Shown: one piece after another, positions 1 through 5,773 of the stretch
How the letters are laid out: each line of letters starts with the position of its first letter
How positions within the stretch are numbered: position 1 is the stretch's first letter
Source: Vampirovibrionales bacterium
Lineage (GTDB): Bacteria; Cyanobacteriota; Vampirovibrionia; Vampirovibrionales; JAJTHC01
NCBI GenBank assembly: GCA_021299615.1
Contig: JAJTHC010000163.1
Coordinates: 1 to 5,829, forward strand
Direction of reading: 5' to 3'
Length of the DNA stretch: 5,829 bases
The notes under the pieces: generated by a model
Databases searched by the model: none
The model's input: the letters and a program-made list of their open reading frames with translations, nothing else
Told to the model about the DNA's origin: nothing
Made by a program: the position numbers and the translations under genes

Positions 1-425
1 ATCGTCATTTGGGGGATGAGCGGGTAGCCATCTGTGGTGACGATACTGCCGTTGGCGTCTCGCTTGAAGGAACCGTCTCTGGAATAGCCGATCTGCCCGT
101 TGTCTAGCTGGATTTGGAAGAAGCCGTCGCCTTGAATCGCCATATCCAAGGGGTTGGCGGTTTGGATAATCGGGCCGTTAATAAAGTCACGTTGTGTGGC
201 GGAAATACGAGTCCCCAAGCCGACCTGCACGCCAACAGGATCGATGGTGCCTTGACTCCCTAAGGCTCCTGGTGAAGAAAAGGTTTGGTTGATGAGATCT
301 TGAAATTCAGCCCGTGTTTTTTTATAGCCTGTGGTGTTGACGTTTGAAACGTTGTTGGCGATAATATCCATGTTAAACTGTTGCGTGGTTGCACCAGTGG
401 CGGCAGTGTATAGTGATCTTAGCAT
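1..425 (-). CDS. flgG: Flagellar basal-body distal rod protein FlgG, N-terminal part (truncated by window edge)
   Basis: FlgG polymerises outside the inner membrane into the distal rod that links the basal body to the hook. The visible 141 codons start MLRSLYTAATGATTQQ and carry the rod/hook-family N-terminal signature around residues 23-36 (ANNVSNVNTTGYKK). Next comes the FlgG-type linker (residues 42-62, with FQDLINQ and SPGALGSQGT), then GVQVGLGTR at 65-73, and the GDGFFQ motif of the flagellar basal-body rod/hook fold at 99-104. Family members are about 260 residues, so roughly the C-terminal half lies outside the window. The ATG at 425-423 is preceded directly by an in-frame TAG, which excludes a longer form. 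A purine-rich AGAGAGAG stretch about 10 nt upstream may serve as ribosome binding site. FlgF is the nearest alternative, but the linker and the LRSLYTAATG start fit FlgG better. It is the first gene of its transcript here, divergent from the kinase-like gene. Confidence 0.95.
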   Translation of the reverse strand, partial: MLRSLYTAATGATTQQFNMDIIANNVSNVNTTGYKKTRAEFQDLINQTFSSPGALGSQGTIDPVGVQVGLGTRISATQRDFINGPIIQTANPLDMAIQGDGFFQIQLDNGQIGYSRDGSFKRDANGSIVTTDGYPLIPQMT

Positions 426-491
426 CTATGGTTGTCTCTCTCTTAAATCATTCGTTACATTGAAATTTTAAAAATAGAAAAGGGTTCTAAA

Positions 492-520
492 TTGATATTT
501 TTATGTTTTAAAGGTATTAA
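492..520 (+). promoter_or_regulatory. Candidate promoter for the kinase-like gene
   Basis: TTGATA (492-497, five of six consensus bases), a 17-nt spacer and TATTAA (515-520, four of six) form a reasonable sigma-70 promoter with a start near 527 and a leader of about 105 nt. It physically overlaps the candidate flgG promoter on the other strand. A second possibility closer to the gene is TTGACC (581-586) with TATAAA (607-612), but its 20-nt spacer is long. Either could be used. Confidence 0.35.
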
Positions 521-528
521 GAACTCAA
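500..528 (-). promoter_or_regulatory. Candidate sigma-70-type promoter for flgG
   Basis: Read on the minus strand, TTGAGT (528-523) is separated by 17 nt from CATAAA (505-500), matching four of six bases in each box. Transcription would start near 493 and give a leader of about 68 nt before the flgG ATG at 425. I see no sigma-54 (TGGCAC/TTGC) or clear sigma-28 (TAAA...GCCGATAA) flagellar promoter. The region is AT-rich, so chance matches are easy. Confidence 0.3.
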
Positions 529-632
529 ATATAGTGTTCGATAGAATCGTTCTTTTCTAGTATGACGAACTTCAGCTCCCTTGACCTTCACCTAAAGATG
601 TAGAACTATAAATAAAGACAGAAAGAAAACCC

Positions 633-1547
633 GTGCAAATAGCAAAGATCTTCCCATGCACTGCTTATCAAGCGACACCTTCAGAAATGCCACCCCCTTC
701 TGAAGAAACGAGTAGGGTTCTTGAGCATTGTCCTAAAGGGTACTTAAAGGGTGCAGGATTGATGCACTATTTTGTGGCGATTTCTGGGGATCGCTTTATT
801 AAAGCCATCCCAGCCACCAAACAAGGTGTTGAAGAAGCCAAGCTTAACCAAGAAATTTATTATCGTTTTAAAACAGCAAAACTTGAAGCGTATATTCCCA
901 AGCTGTATTCGGCGTCTTATTTAAAAGCAGATCGTAATCCCCTAATCAAACATGATGTCATTTTACTGGAATTTGAACGTATTCTCGGCAAATCATTAAG
1001 CCAACTTAAACGAGAAGGGGTTTATTCGCATGAAGAGATTAAAAACATTTTAGACACTAAAATTGCCCCTATGTTGCTTAAAGCCTGTCAAGACACAGGC
1101 TATTTTCCATTTGATCGTAATTCGGGGAACTTCATGGAATCGACTAATGAAAAGGGAGAAAAAGTCATTACGATGGTTGATTTTACCCCCTGTTTTGTCA
1201 AAGACTTAAGCGAGATGAAACTGAAGCAAATTTTCAGTAAGTCCGTCATGGGGGCTAAGCTTTTGAAGGGATTGAGTAAAGAAGAAAAAGGTTTACTAGA
1301 AAAAAATAAATCTCTGGCGTGGAAAGATTTAGTCCAGCATGATAAAGAAGTCATTTCTTTTGAAGGATTGGAACAGCAAACACTCAAAGCTTGGGTGGAT
1401 TCAAAAATAGACGCTCGTATTCGGGAGCATCTTGCACATGAGCACCGTCGCAATCGCTACGATTGGAGAGCTGGTCTAAAAAACATGTCTATTAAATATG
1501 GCTTTAACCATCCTCTTGTTTCTTTGTTGCATAGGTTTAAAAAATAA
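633..1547 (+). CDS. Divergent protein-kinase-like fold protein, function unknown
   Basis: I do not recognise a named family, but landmarks of the protein kinase/aminoglycoside phosphotransferase fold occur in the right order. There is a glycine-bearing segment GYLKGAG (residues 36-42), then a strand with FIKAIP whose K57 could be the ATP-binding lysine, and E74 in the following helix (LNQEIYYRF). A hydrophobic hinge-like strand VILLEFE follows (109-115). Next is FDRNSGN (160-166), where D161 and N166 have the spacing of HRDxxxxN, and ITMVDFT (179-185), where DFT replaces DFG. The histidine of HRD and the glycine of DFG are missing. The remaining 120 residues are helical and basic. No signal peptide or membrane segment is seen, so it is probably cytoplasmic or secreted by a signal I cannot see. 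The start is GTG at 633, with in-frame TAA at 609-611 upstream and only a weak purine stretch (AGAAAG) before it; ATG at 687 is an alternative but would lack a ribosome binding site. It could be an active kinase, a pseudokinase or an effector. Confidence 0.8.
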   Translation: MQIAKIFPCTAYQATPSEMPPPSEETSRVLEHCPKGYLKGAGLMHYFVAISGDRFIKAIPATKQGVEEAKLNQEIYYRFKTAKLEAYIPKLYSASYLKADRNPLIKHDVILLEFERILGKSLSQLKREGVYSHEEIKNILDTKIAPMLLKACQDTGYFPFDRNSGNFMESTNEKGEKVITMVDFTPCFVKDLSEMKLKQIFSKSVMGAKLLKGLSKEEKGLLEKNKSLAWKDLVQHDKEVISFEGLEQQTLKAWVDSKIDARIREHLAHEHRRNRYDWRAGLKNMSIKYGFNHPLVSLLHRFKK

Positions 1548-1552
1548 GCGTT

Positions 1553-1721
1553 TGGTCTTTAATACCAATTAAACGATTAAATAGCGTCTGGCGTCTTCGT
1601 TGTCGCTCGGGTTCTCGATGTGCTTATGGTCGTCTCTGTACACCTCGCCCATCTGCGAGTCTAGGCTCCTAGAATCCACCTATACGCTATTCAATCGTTT
1701 AAATGGTATAAACACTATATT
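1553..1721. repeat. Structured inverted-repeat (MITE-like) element 1 between convergent genes
   Basis: Two 26-nt arms, 1562-1587 and 1684-1709, are inverted copies matching at 24 of 26 positions; each carries AAACGATT(A/G)AATAGCGT when read inward. With a one-base gap the similarity extends outward to about 1553 and 1719. The roughly 96-nt interior is more GC-rich and contains two local hairpins: TCTAGG/CCTAGA at 1660-1673 with a 2-nt loop, and CTCGC/GCGAG at 1644-1659 with a 6-nt loop. The element fills the gap between the ends of the kinase-like gene and the 616-residue membrane protein gene. Its right edge touches the latter's stop codon. It encodes nothing convincing. It could act as a two-way transcription barrier, though neither flank has a clear T-run. 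No clear target-site duplication is visible. Confidence 0.8.
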
Positions 1722-3570
1722 AGCGAGCGTCTTCGCTTTTTGGCGGAGCATCTTTCGCTTTTTTAAAGCGATATTCGGTTTCGGTTACCACTTGATTCAA
1801 CCACACAGGGAAGAAGCCGATCACCGCAGCAACCAGCACGTACCCAATCGAATCGACAGGCGAACGCATATTACGAGCCGATTCCGACAAAATACGGCGA
1901 ACATCTAAAGACTGAAGCGTTTGCATCTTCAATTTATTTTTTGCCCAATCCACGGCAGGCAAGGGCACTTTCGTTCCTAAGAAATTAAAGGAACTTTTGA
2001 GATAAGTGGCTCCTTCTTTTTGCAAGCGTTTGAGGGTTGCATCAAGGGCATCGACTTCTTTCATGGCATTTGCTGAATGCGTATACATTCCCTTAAAGTG
2101 CTTTAAGACGCTTTCTCCATGGGGGGTATTTAAGACATCCAACAGGTTTTGACCTGCTCTTAAGGCAGCGACACTGTCTTCCAATTGAGCAAAATGCTCA
2201 TTTTTCAGTGTGTTAAAGACGTGTGAATAGCTCAAAGGCTTGCCGTCTTTTGATTTAGGATGGGATGCCATCACTTTTTTCGTACAGACATCAATAAAAT
2301 GTTGATAGTTCATGGCTTGGTCTGCCATGAAGTTAAAGGCGGTGAAGTCGCCCTTTTGCATCGCCAAATCTAAATGCCCTTTGAAGGTGGTATAATCAGG
2401 CGTATGTGTCGCTGCTTTTAAATAGGCTTTTTCTTTAGGAAGTTCCCCAAGCAAGGCTTGTTGTTGAATTTTTTCTTTAAAATTGTCAAGATCACTTGCA
2501 ACAATACCTTTTAAGTCCTTCAAGCTTAGCTCTTCAATGGAAGCGTTTTTTTCAAGACCTTTGAGTTCAAATAAGCGACGAATCAAGGTATGAGGATCTG
2601 CATTTAAAGTCGCCCGACGCATCGTATTCGTGGCTTTGTCAGGGGCAAGTCCATTGATGGCGTCGTAGAAATGTGTGCGTAAATGCGTTTTAGCAGTGCT
2701 GAGTTCTTGCGTATGGGTAATGACCTTGCGCCCCCCACTCTTGAGGGCATCCGTCATTTGTAGCATGAAGTGAGCTTCTGCTTTTTCATCAGCCGAAGCA
2801 TTAGGATTATTTAAAACACTTAGAAAGGCAGTGTTATTTTTTTGCCACAGGGGGTAAGCTTGCAAGTAATCTTCCATAGGCTTGGCTAGATTATTATTCG
2901 ACTTGTGCATCGCCGCCAGTTTCGCCAGGGTTTCAGGTGCATTCGGCGTTAAATTATAAATCTCTTCAAGTTCTGGGTATGAAATTGAATGACCTGGCTT
3001 ACGAGGGTTCAGCCCCCCGTGCATCAACATTAATTGGGTGTGCTTAGCACTTTTGCCGAAACTAAACAAGGTGCCGTCTTTTTGTTTCTTTGCTAACATG
3101 GCGTGCTTCACAGGTTCAAGTGCAAATAAGAACAGTGAAATAGAGGTTACATCTCGAATCAAGACATCTCGAATCGCACGGTAATCATGCCCTTCTGCTT
3201 CACCGTCCCCGTCTTCATCAACCTTTGGGGCTCGCAGATATTCAGAGTGCATACGAGCAGGCGTCATAGAACCAAAGAACATAAGAATCAAGAAGGTAAG
3301 TGGCAGTTTGGGAATAGTGGCACCAAAGAGTTCAGGCGTTTTTTCAAATTTGGCGAATTCAACACTGTCCGTAAATAAGGACGCCATTTTTGCGGTACTC
3401 ATTTGCACCGCTTTAGACGCTGGGTTGGACGTATTTCGAGCTTGAGCATTGAGCCTATCTGCAAAGTGCGTGCCTTTTGTCGGAATACTTTTCACATTAT
3501 TATAATAAAAATGATTCAGGGCATCTACAAAGCCATTACTGTTGTAGGGAGATTGATTAGGCATCATCAT
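1720..3570 (-). CDS. Large membrane-anchored helical protein of unknown function, downstream paralogue
   Basis: I do not recognise this 616-residue protein. It begins MMMPNQSPYN and has three hydrophobic segments: about 86-104 (PKLPLTFLILMFFGSMTPA), about 139-157 (RDVTSISLFLFALEPVKHA) and about 574-594 (SIGYVLVAAVIGFFPVWLN). Between the first two lies an acidic loop, D118-E-D-G-D-G123, with D129 at loop position 12, which matches the calcium-binding EF-hand spacing. About 415 mostly helical, soluble residues separate the second and third membrane segments, and a short charged tail ends the protein. The first ATG (3570) has GGAGGT 8 nt upstream, inside the 3' end of the preceding gene; two more ATG codons follow in frame. 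The 4-bp overlap with that gene points to translational coupling. The membrane layout resembles the upstream protein, suggesting distant paralogy. A partner or scaffold role in the envelope is possible, but no function can be assigned. Confidence 0.85.
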   Translation of the reverse strand: MMMPNQSPYNSNGFVDALNHFYYNNVKSIPTKGTHFADRLNAQARNTSNPASKAVQMSTAKMASLFTDSVEFAKFEKTPELFGATIPKLPLTFLILMFFGSMTPARMHSEYLRAPKVDEDGDGEAEGHDYRAIRDVLIRDVTSISLFLFALEPVKHAMLAKKQKDGTLFSFGKSAKHTQLMLMHGGLNPRKPGHSISYPELEEIYNLTPNAPETLAKLAAMHKSNNNLAKPMEDYLQAYPLWQKNNTAFLSVLNNPNASADEKAEAHFMLQMTDALKSGGRKVITHTQELSTAKTHLRTHFYDAINGLAPDKATNTMRRATLNADPHTLIRRLFELKGLEKNASIEELSLKDLKGIVASDLDNFKEKIQQQALLGELPKEKAYLKAATHTPDYTTFKGHLDLAMQKGDFTAFNFMADQAMNYQHFIDVCTKKVMASHPKSKDGKPLSYSHVFNTLKNEHFAQLEDSVAALRAGQNLLDVLNTPHGESVLKHFKGMYTHSANAMKEVDALDATLKRLQKEGATYLKSSFNFLGTKVPLPAVDWAKNKLKMQTLQSLDVRRILSESARNMRSPVDSIGYVLVAAVIGFFPVWLNQVVTETEYRFKKAKDAPPKSEDAR

Positions 3571-5243
3571 GACGCTTTACCTCCTTCAACTTGTGTTAAG
3601 CGAGCAAGTTTTAAATGTTGACGAATCTCATCTTTCTTGCTCAAAGGCAAGCCTTCTGTAGGAACAGGGGCTTGCTTGGATTCTTCATTTTCTTTGGGTT
3701 TGTTAAGCCTGACCAAGCGATTGGCAGGGTATTCTCGTCCTTTTTGAATAGCGTGAGCCAAGTACCACATCCAGCCAAGCATCCACACAAAAGAGCCTAG
3801 CGAAAGGAAGGCTTTAGTGGCTTTAGCGGTATGAAAAGATTGAGCCAAGGCATCTTTCAAATCACCTTTGCCTGTTTTGCCAAAGAAATTGCGTAAGCCT
3901 GCCACCATTAAATCACGACCTTTGTCCATATTTCGCAATCGCTGTAATAACGCTTCCTGTACAAAACCCTCACCTTCCATAACATTGAGATGCGTCATTT
4001 GCTTTTTTATACGAGTCTGAGGCGAGTGAATGGCATTAACTTTTAAGCATGTATGTTCGGCAATATTATACAACGCCTGCATTTTAGCGGTTAATAAGGC
4101 ATGTTCTTTTCGACGTGTTGAATTGAAGAACATCGAACCCGCCCCATGTTCCATTTCAAAAGCGAGTAATTTGCCTTGAACCGCCCCTATTTCAGAGACA
4201 ATTTGATCCAAGCTGACACTGTTTACCTTTAGCAGGCTATTTTTATTGAGTTTAGCATGACTGCTTAAAGATGCTTTCAGTCCAAAAAGCTCATCGTCTT
4301 TTAAGCCTTCTTTTAAGGTCTTTAAATGCCCATGACTCATGTGATAATAGGGATTGATTAAGCCATTACCTAGAAACTCAATACCGACTTTTTCTTGACG
4401 CTTTGTATTGGGAATATCTTTAAAGACACGTTCTACATAGCCTTTTCCTATAGCTTCTAAGCTTTTACGATCTTTCGGACTGCTGGGTTTAATCGGTTTT
4501 TCAGATAAAAACTGTTGTATATTTTGATGTTCTTGCGTCAACTCTTTTTCAGACATATGTAAGGTGCGTCGTCCCATCCAGCTCAGTAGTTTATTACGAC
4601 TCATCACAGGCACTAAACCAAACACCAAAGCAGGCACCAGCAAAGACCCTGGGGCAGCTTGTATTTCTCTCAACATTTCTTCACGCAAGTTTGCCCAGTT
4701 TGCATTTTCAGCTTTTTTACGTTTAATATAAATCCATTTGTCTAAACCCTTGCGTTTTTGGGCTTCGGGATCTTTTTCAGGGTCATAGGGTAAGGCACCA
4801 CGTTGCAAGGAACGTGAAATACGAGGAAATGCCATACCCACAAAGTCTAAAATGGTAAAGTCCCAAAAGAATTGCGAGTCAATTTTAGACGCCAAACCTG
4901 CCGCTAAGGCTGGATTTAAGGTAGACGCATACCCTGCAACAGCCAAGGTTGCCAATTCAGGTGAAACTTCAAATTTTTTGGCTTCTTCAGCAGGCTTTTT
5001 TCGTCGCTTAAAGGGGTTAAGTCTTCGTACTAAAGACGTTTTTCCGTTTTTTTCTACGTCTGTTTCAGTGGGCTGATTGGGTAAGGATGTATGTGTTTCA
5101 AAGGCATCGTGAGGAGGATCTTCTTGGGTCATAACGTTGGTTAAAGAAGGCGTAGAAGCCTTTCGCTGGTGCGACTCGTCTTGTTCAGCTTTGAGCTTTG
5201 CAAGTGTATGGTAATGAAGAGACGACTGTTTAATAGACATCAT
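3567..5243 (-). CDS. Large membrane-anchored helical protein of unknown function, upstream paralogue
   Basis: This unrecognised protein is about 558 residues long from the ATG at 5243. A polar N-terminal 70 residues lead into a very basic patch (RRLNPFKRRKKP, about 73-84). Hydrophobic segments follow at about 97-119 (LATLAVAGYASTLNPALAAG), 127-142 (WDFTILDFVGMAFPRI), 197-215 (APGSLLVPALVFGLVPVMS) and 479-499 (FLSLGSFVWMLGWMWYLAHAI). A long helical region of about 260 residues lies between the last two, and a charged tail of about 60 residues ends the protein. FTILDFVGMAFPRI and NLREEMLRE before the next helix echo FLILMFFGSMTPAR and AIRDVLIRD in the downstream gene. The start is uncertain: the frame opens at TTG 5255, with AGG only 2 nt before it, while ATG codons lie at 5243 and 5240, neither with a good ribosome binding site. 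It is the first gene of a two-gene operon and overlaps the next by ATGA. Function unknown. Confidence 0.83.
   Translation of the reverse strand: MMSIKQSSLHYHTLAKLKAEQDESHQRKASTPSLTNVMTQEDPPHDAFETHTSLPNQPTETDVEKNGKTSLVRRLNPFKRRKKPAEEAKKFEVSPELATLAVAGYASTLNPALAAGLASKIDSQFFWDFTILDFVGMAFPRISRSLQRGALPYDPEKDPEAQKRKGLDKWIYIKRKKAENANWANLREEMLREIQAAPGSLLVPALVFGLVPVMSRNKLLSWMGRRTLHMSEKELTQEHQNIQQFLSEKPIKPSSPKDRKSLEAIGKGYVERVFKDIPNTKRQEKVGIEFLGNGLINPYYHMSHGHLKTLKEGLKDDELFGLKASLSSHAKLNKNSLLKVNSVSLDQIVSEIGAVQGKLLAFEMEHGAGSMFFNSTRRKEHALLTAKMQALYNIAEHTCLKVNAIHSPQTRIKKQMTHLNVMEGEGFVQEALLQRLRNMDKGRDLMVAGLRNFFGKTGKGDLKDALAQSFHTAKATKAFLSLGSFVWMLGWMWYLAHAIQKGREYPANRLVRLNKPKENEESKQAPVPTEGLPLSKKDEIRQHLKLARLTQVEGGKAS
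3579..3584 (-). promoter_or_regulatory. Strong Shine-Dalgarno site for the downstream membrane protein gene
   Basis: GGAGGT on the minus strand lies 8 nt before the ATG at 3570. It sits inside the last codons of the upstream gene, where it encodes the Gly-Gly near its C-terminus. The site decides among three consecutive ATG codons (3570, 3567, 3564) in favour of the first. Together with the ATGA overlap it indicates coupled translation. Confidence 0.8.
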
Positions 5244-5255
5244 ACGATTGTGCAA

Positions 5256-5478
5256 AACCTATACTATAAAAAACCTAATGAACCAAACGATGCTTGTAGC
5301 TCCTAAATACAATGTAACCTATTCACAAACGTTCCAAGTTTCAAAGCCACATCAGTATAAAACCCTTTACGAATAAGGATTGTGCCAAGCGTCGTTACAT
5401 TCGCAAACGAGAGAAGACGATAACACCATGATGAGAGTACGAGAAAAAACGTTTGGTGAATACATTCAAAAACATTAA
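5256..5478 (-). other. Long 5' leader of the membrane-protein operon
   Basis: This stretch of more than 220 nt lies between the inferred transcription start near 5478 and the first gene. I see no riboswitch I can name. It holds a possible 26-codon ORF at 5475-5395 (MFLNVFTKRFFSYSHHG...), which lacks a ribosome binding site. An 8-bp complementary pair, ACCAAACG (5282-5289) with CGTTTGGT (5450-5457), could close most of the leader. A TATAGT box near 5272-5267, close to the gene, could be a second weak promoter giving a very short leader. None of these is secure. Confidence 0.35.
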
Positions 5479-5484
5479 GATTTT

Positions 5485-5513
5485 ATTATACACGACAACC
5501 GTACTTTTGTCAA
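5485..5513 (-). promoter_or_regulatory. Perfect consensus sigma-70 promoter for the membrane-protein operon
   Basis: On the minus strand TTGACA (5513-5508), exactly 17 nt, then TATAAT (5490-5485) match the vegetative promoter consensus at all 12 positions with optimal spacing. Transcription should start near 5478 and run leftwards into the two membrane-protein genes. The -35 box lies only about 22 nt from the left end of repeat element 2. A perfect promoter suggests strong constitutive transcription unless it is repressed or attenuated in the leader. Confidence 0.8.
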
Positions 5514-5535
5514 TTTTGTTACAATAGCATGCCTT

Positions 5536-5684
5536 AATATAGTGTTTTAAAGAGTTTTCCGTACTTAGGCTAGACGAGGAGCCTAGATTATTTTGTGAAG
5601 AAGTGTGGATAGACCTACATGACTGAACAAAATAATCGTAGCGACAAAGTATAGACAAGTAGGGGAAATTATTTAAAATACTAT
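5536..5684. repeat. Structured inverted-repeat (MITE-like) element 2 upstream of murG
   Basis: Arms 5539-5566 and 5657-5684 are inverted copies matching at 23 of 28 positions; three of the five differences would be G-U pairs in RNA. Inside lie a local hairpin TAGGCT/AGCCTA (5566-5571 with 5580-5585, 8-nt loop) and a perfect 11-bp stem GATTATTTTGT/ACAAAATAATC (5586-5596 with 5627-5637) closing a 30-nt loop. The whole would fold as an outer stem opening onto two internal hairpins. It shares ordered sequence blocks with element 1. It sits between the operon promoter and murG, ending about 90 nt before the murG start. No protein is encoded. Confidence 0.7.
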
Positions 5685-5763
5685 AGAAAGCATAATTGGG
5701 ATAAAGAGGAGTAGACCTATTGATAGGGATGCGTTTATACTGAAAATATACATCGTAAAAATC

Positions 5764-5768
5764 AAGGA
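5764..5768 (+). promoter_or_regulatory. Ribosome binding site for murG
   Basis: AAGGA lies 5 nt before the ATG at 5774. A second in-frame ATG at 5768 overlaps this site and so is an unlikely start, which fixes the N-terminus as MNAFKDAS. Confidence 0.65.
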
Positions 5769-5773
5769 TGCCC

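Noticed and set aside
426..632. Sigma-54 or sigma-28 flagellar promoter upstream of flgG
   Set aside because: Neither TGGCAC-N5-TTGC nor TAAA-N15-GCCGATAA is present in a recognisable form.
1100..1453. 117-codon minus-strand ORF inside the kinase-like gene
   Set aside because: Serine/cysteine-rich antisense shadow of a gene with clear protein motifs on the other strand.
1548..1719. Classical rho-independent terminator between the convergent genes
   Set aside because: The long stem belongs to element 1 and neither side is followed by a clear T-run, so a terminator function is only a possibility.
1600..1908. 102-codon plus-strand ORF
   Set aside because: It lies partly in repeat element 1 and partly antisense to the C-terminus of the 616-residue protein; composition looks like a shadow frame.
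5526..5693. AGCAT direct repeats flanking element 2 as a target-site duplication
   Set aside because: They lie at unequal distances from the arm ends (8 and 4 bases) and a 5-base match is expected by chance.
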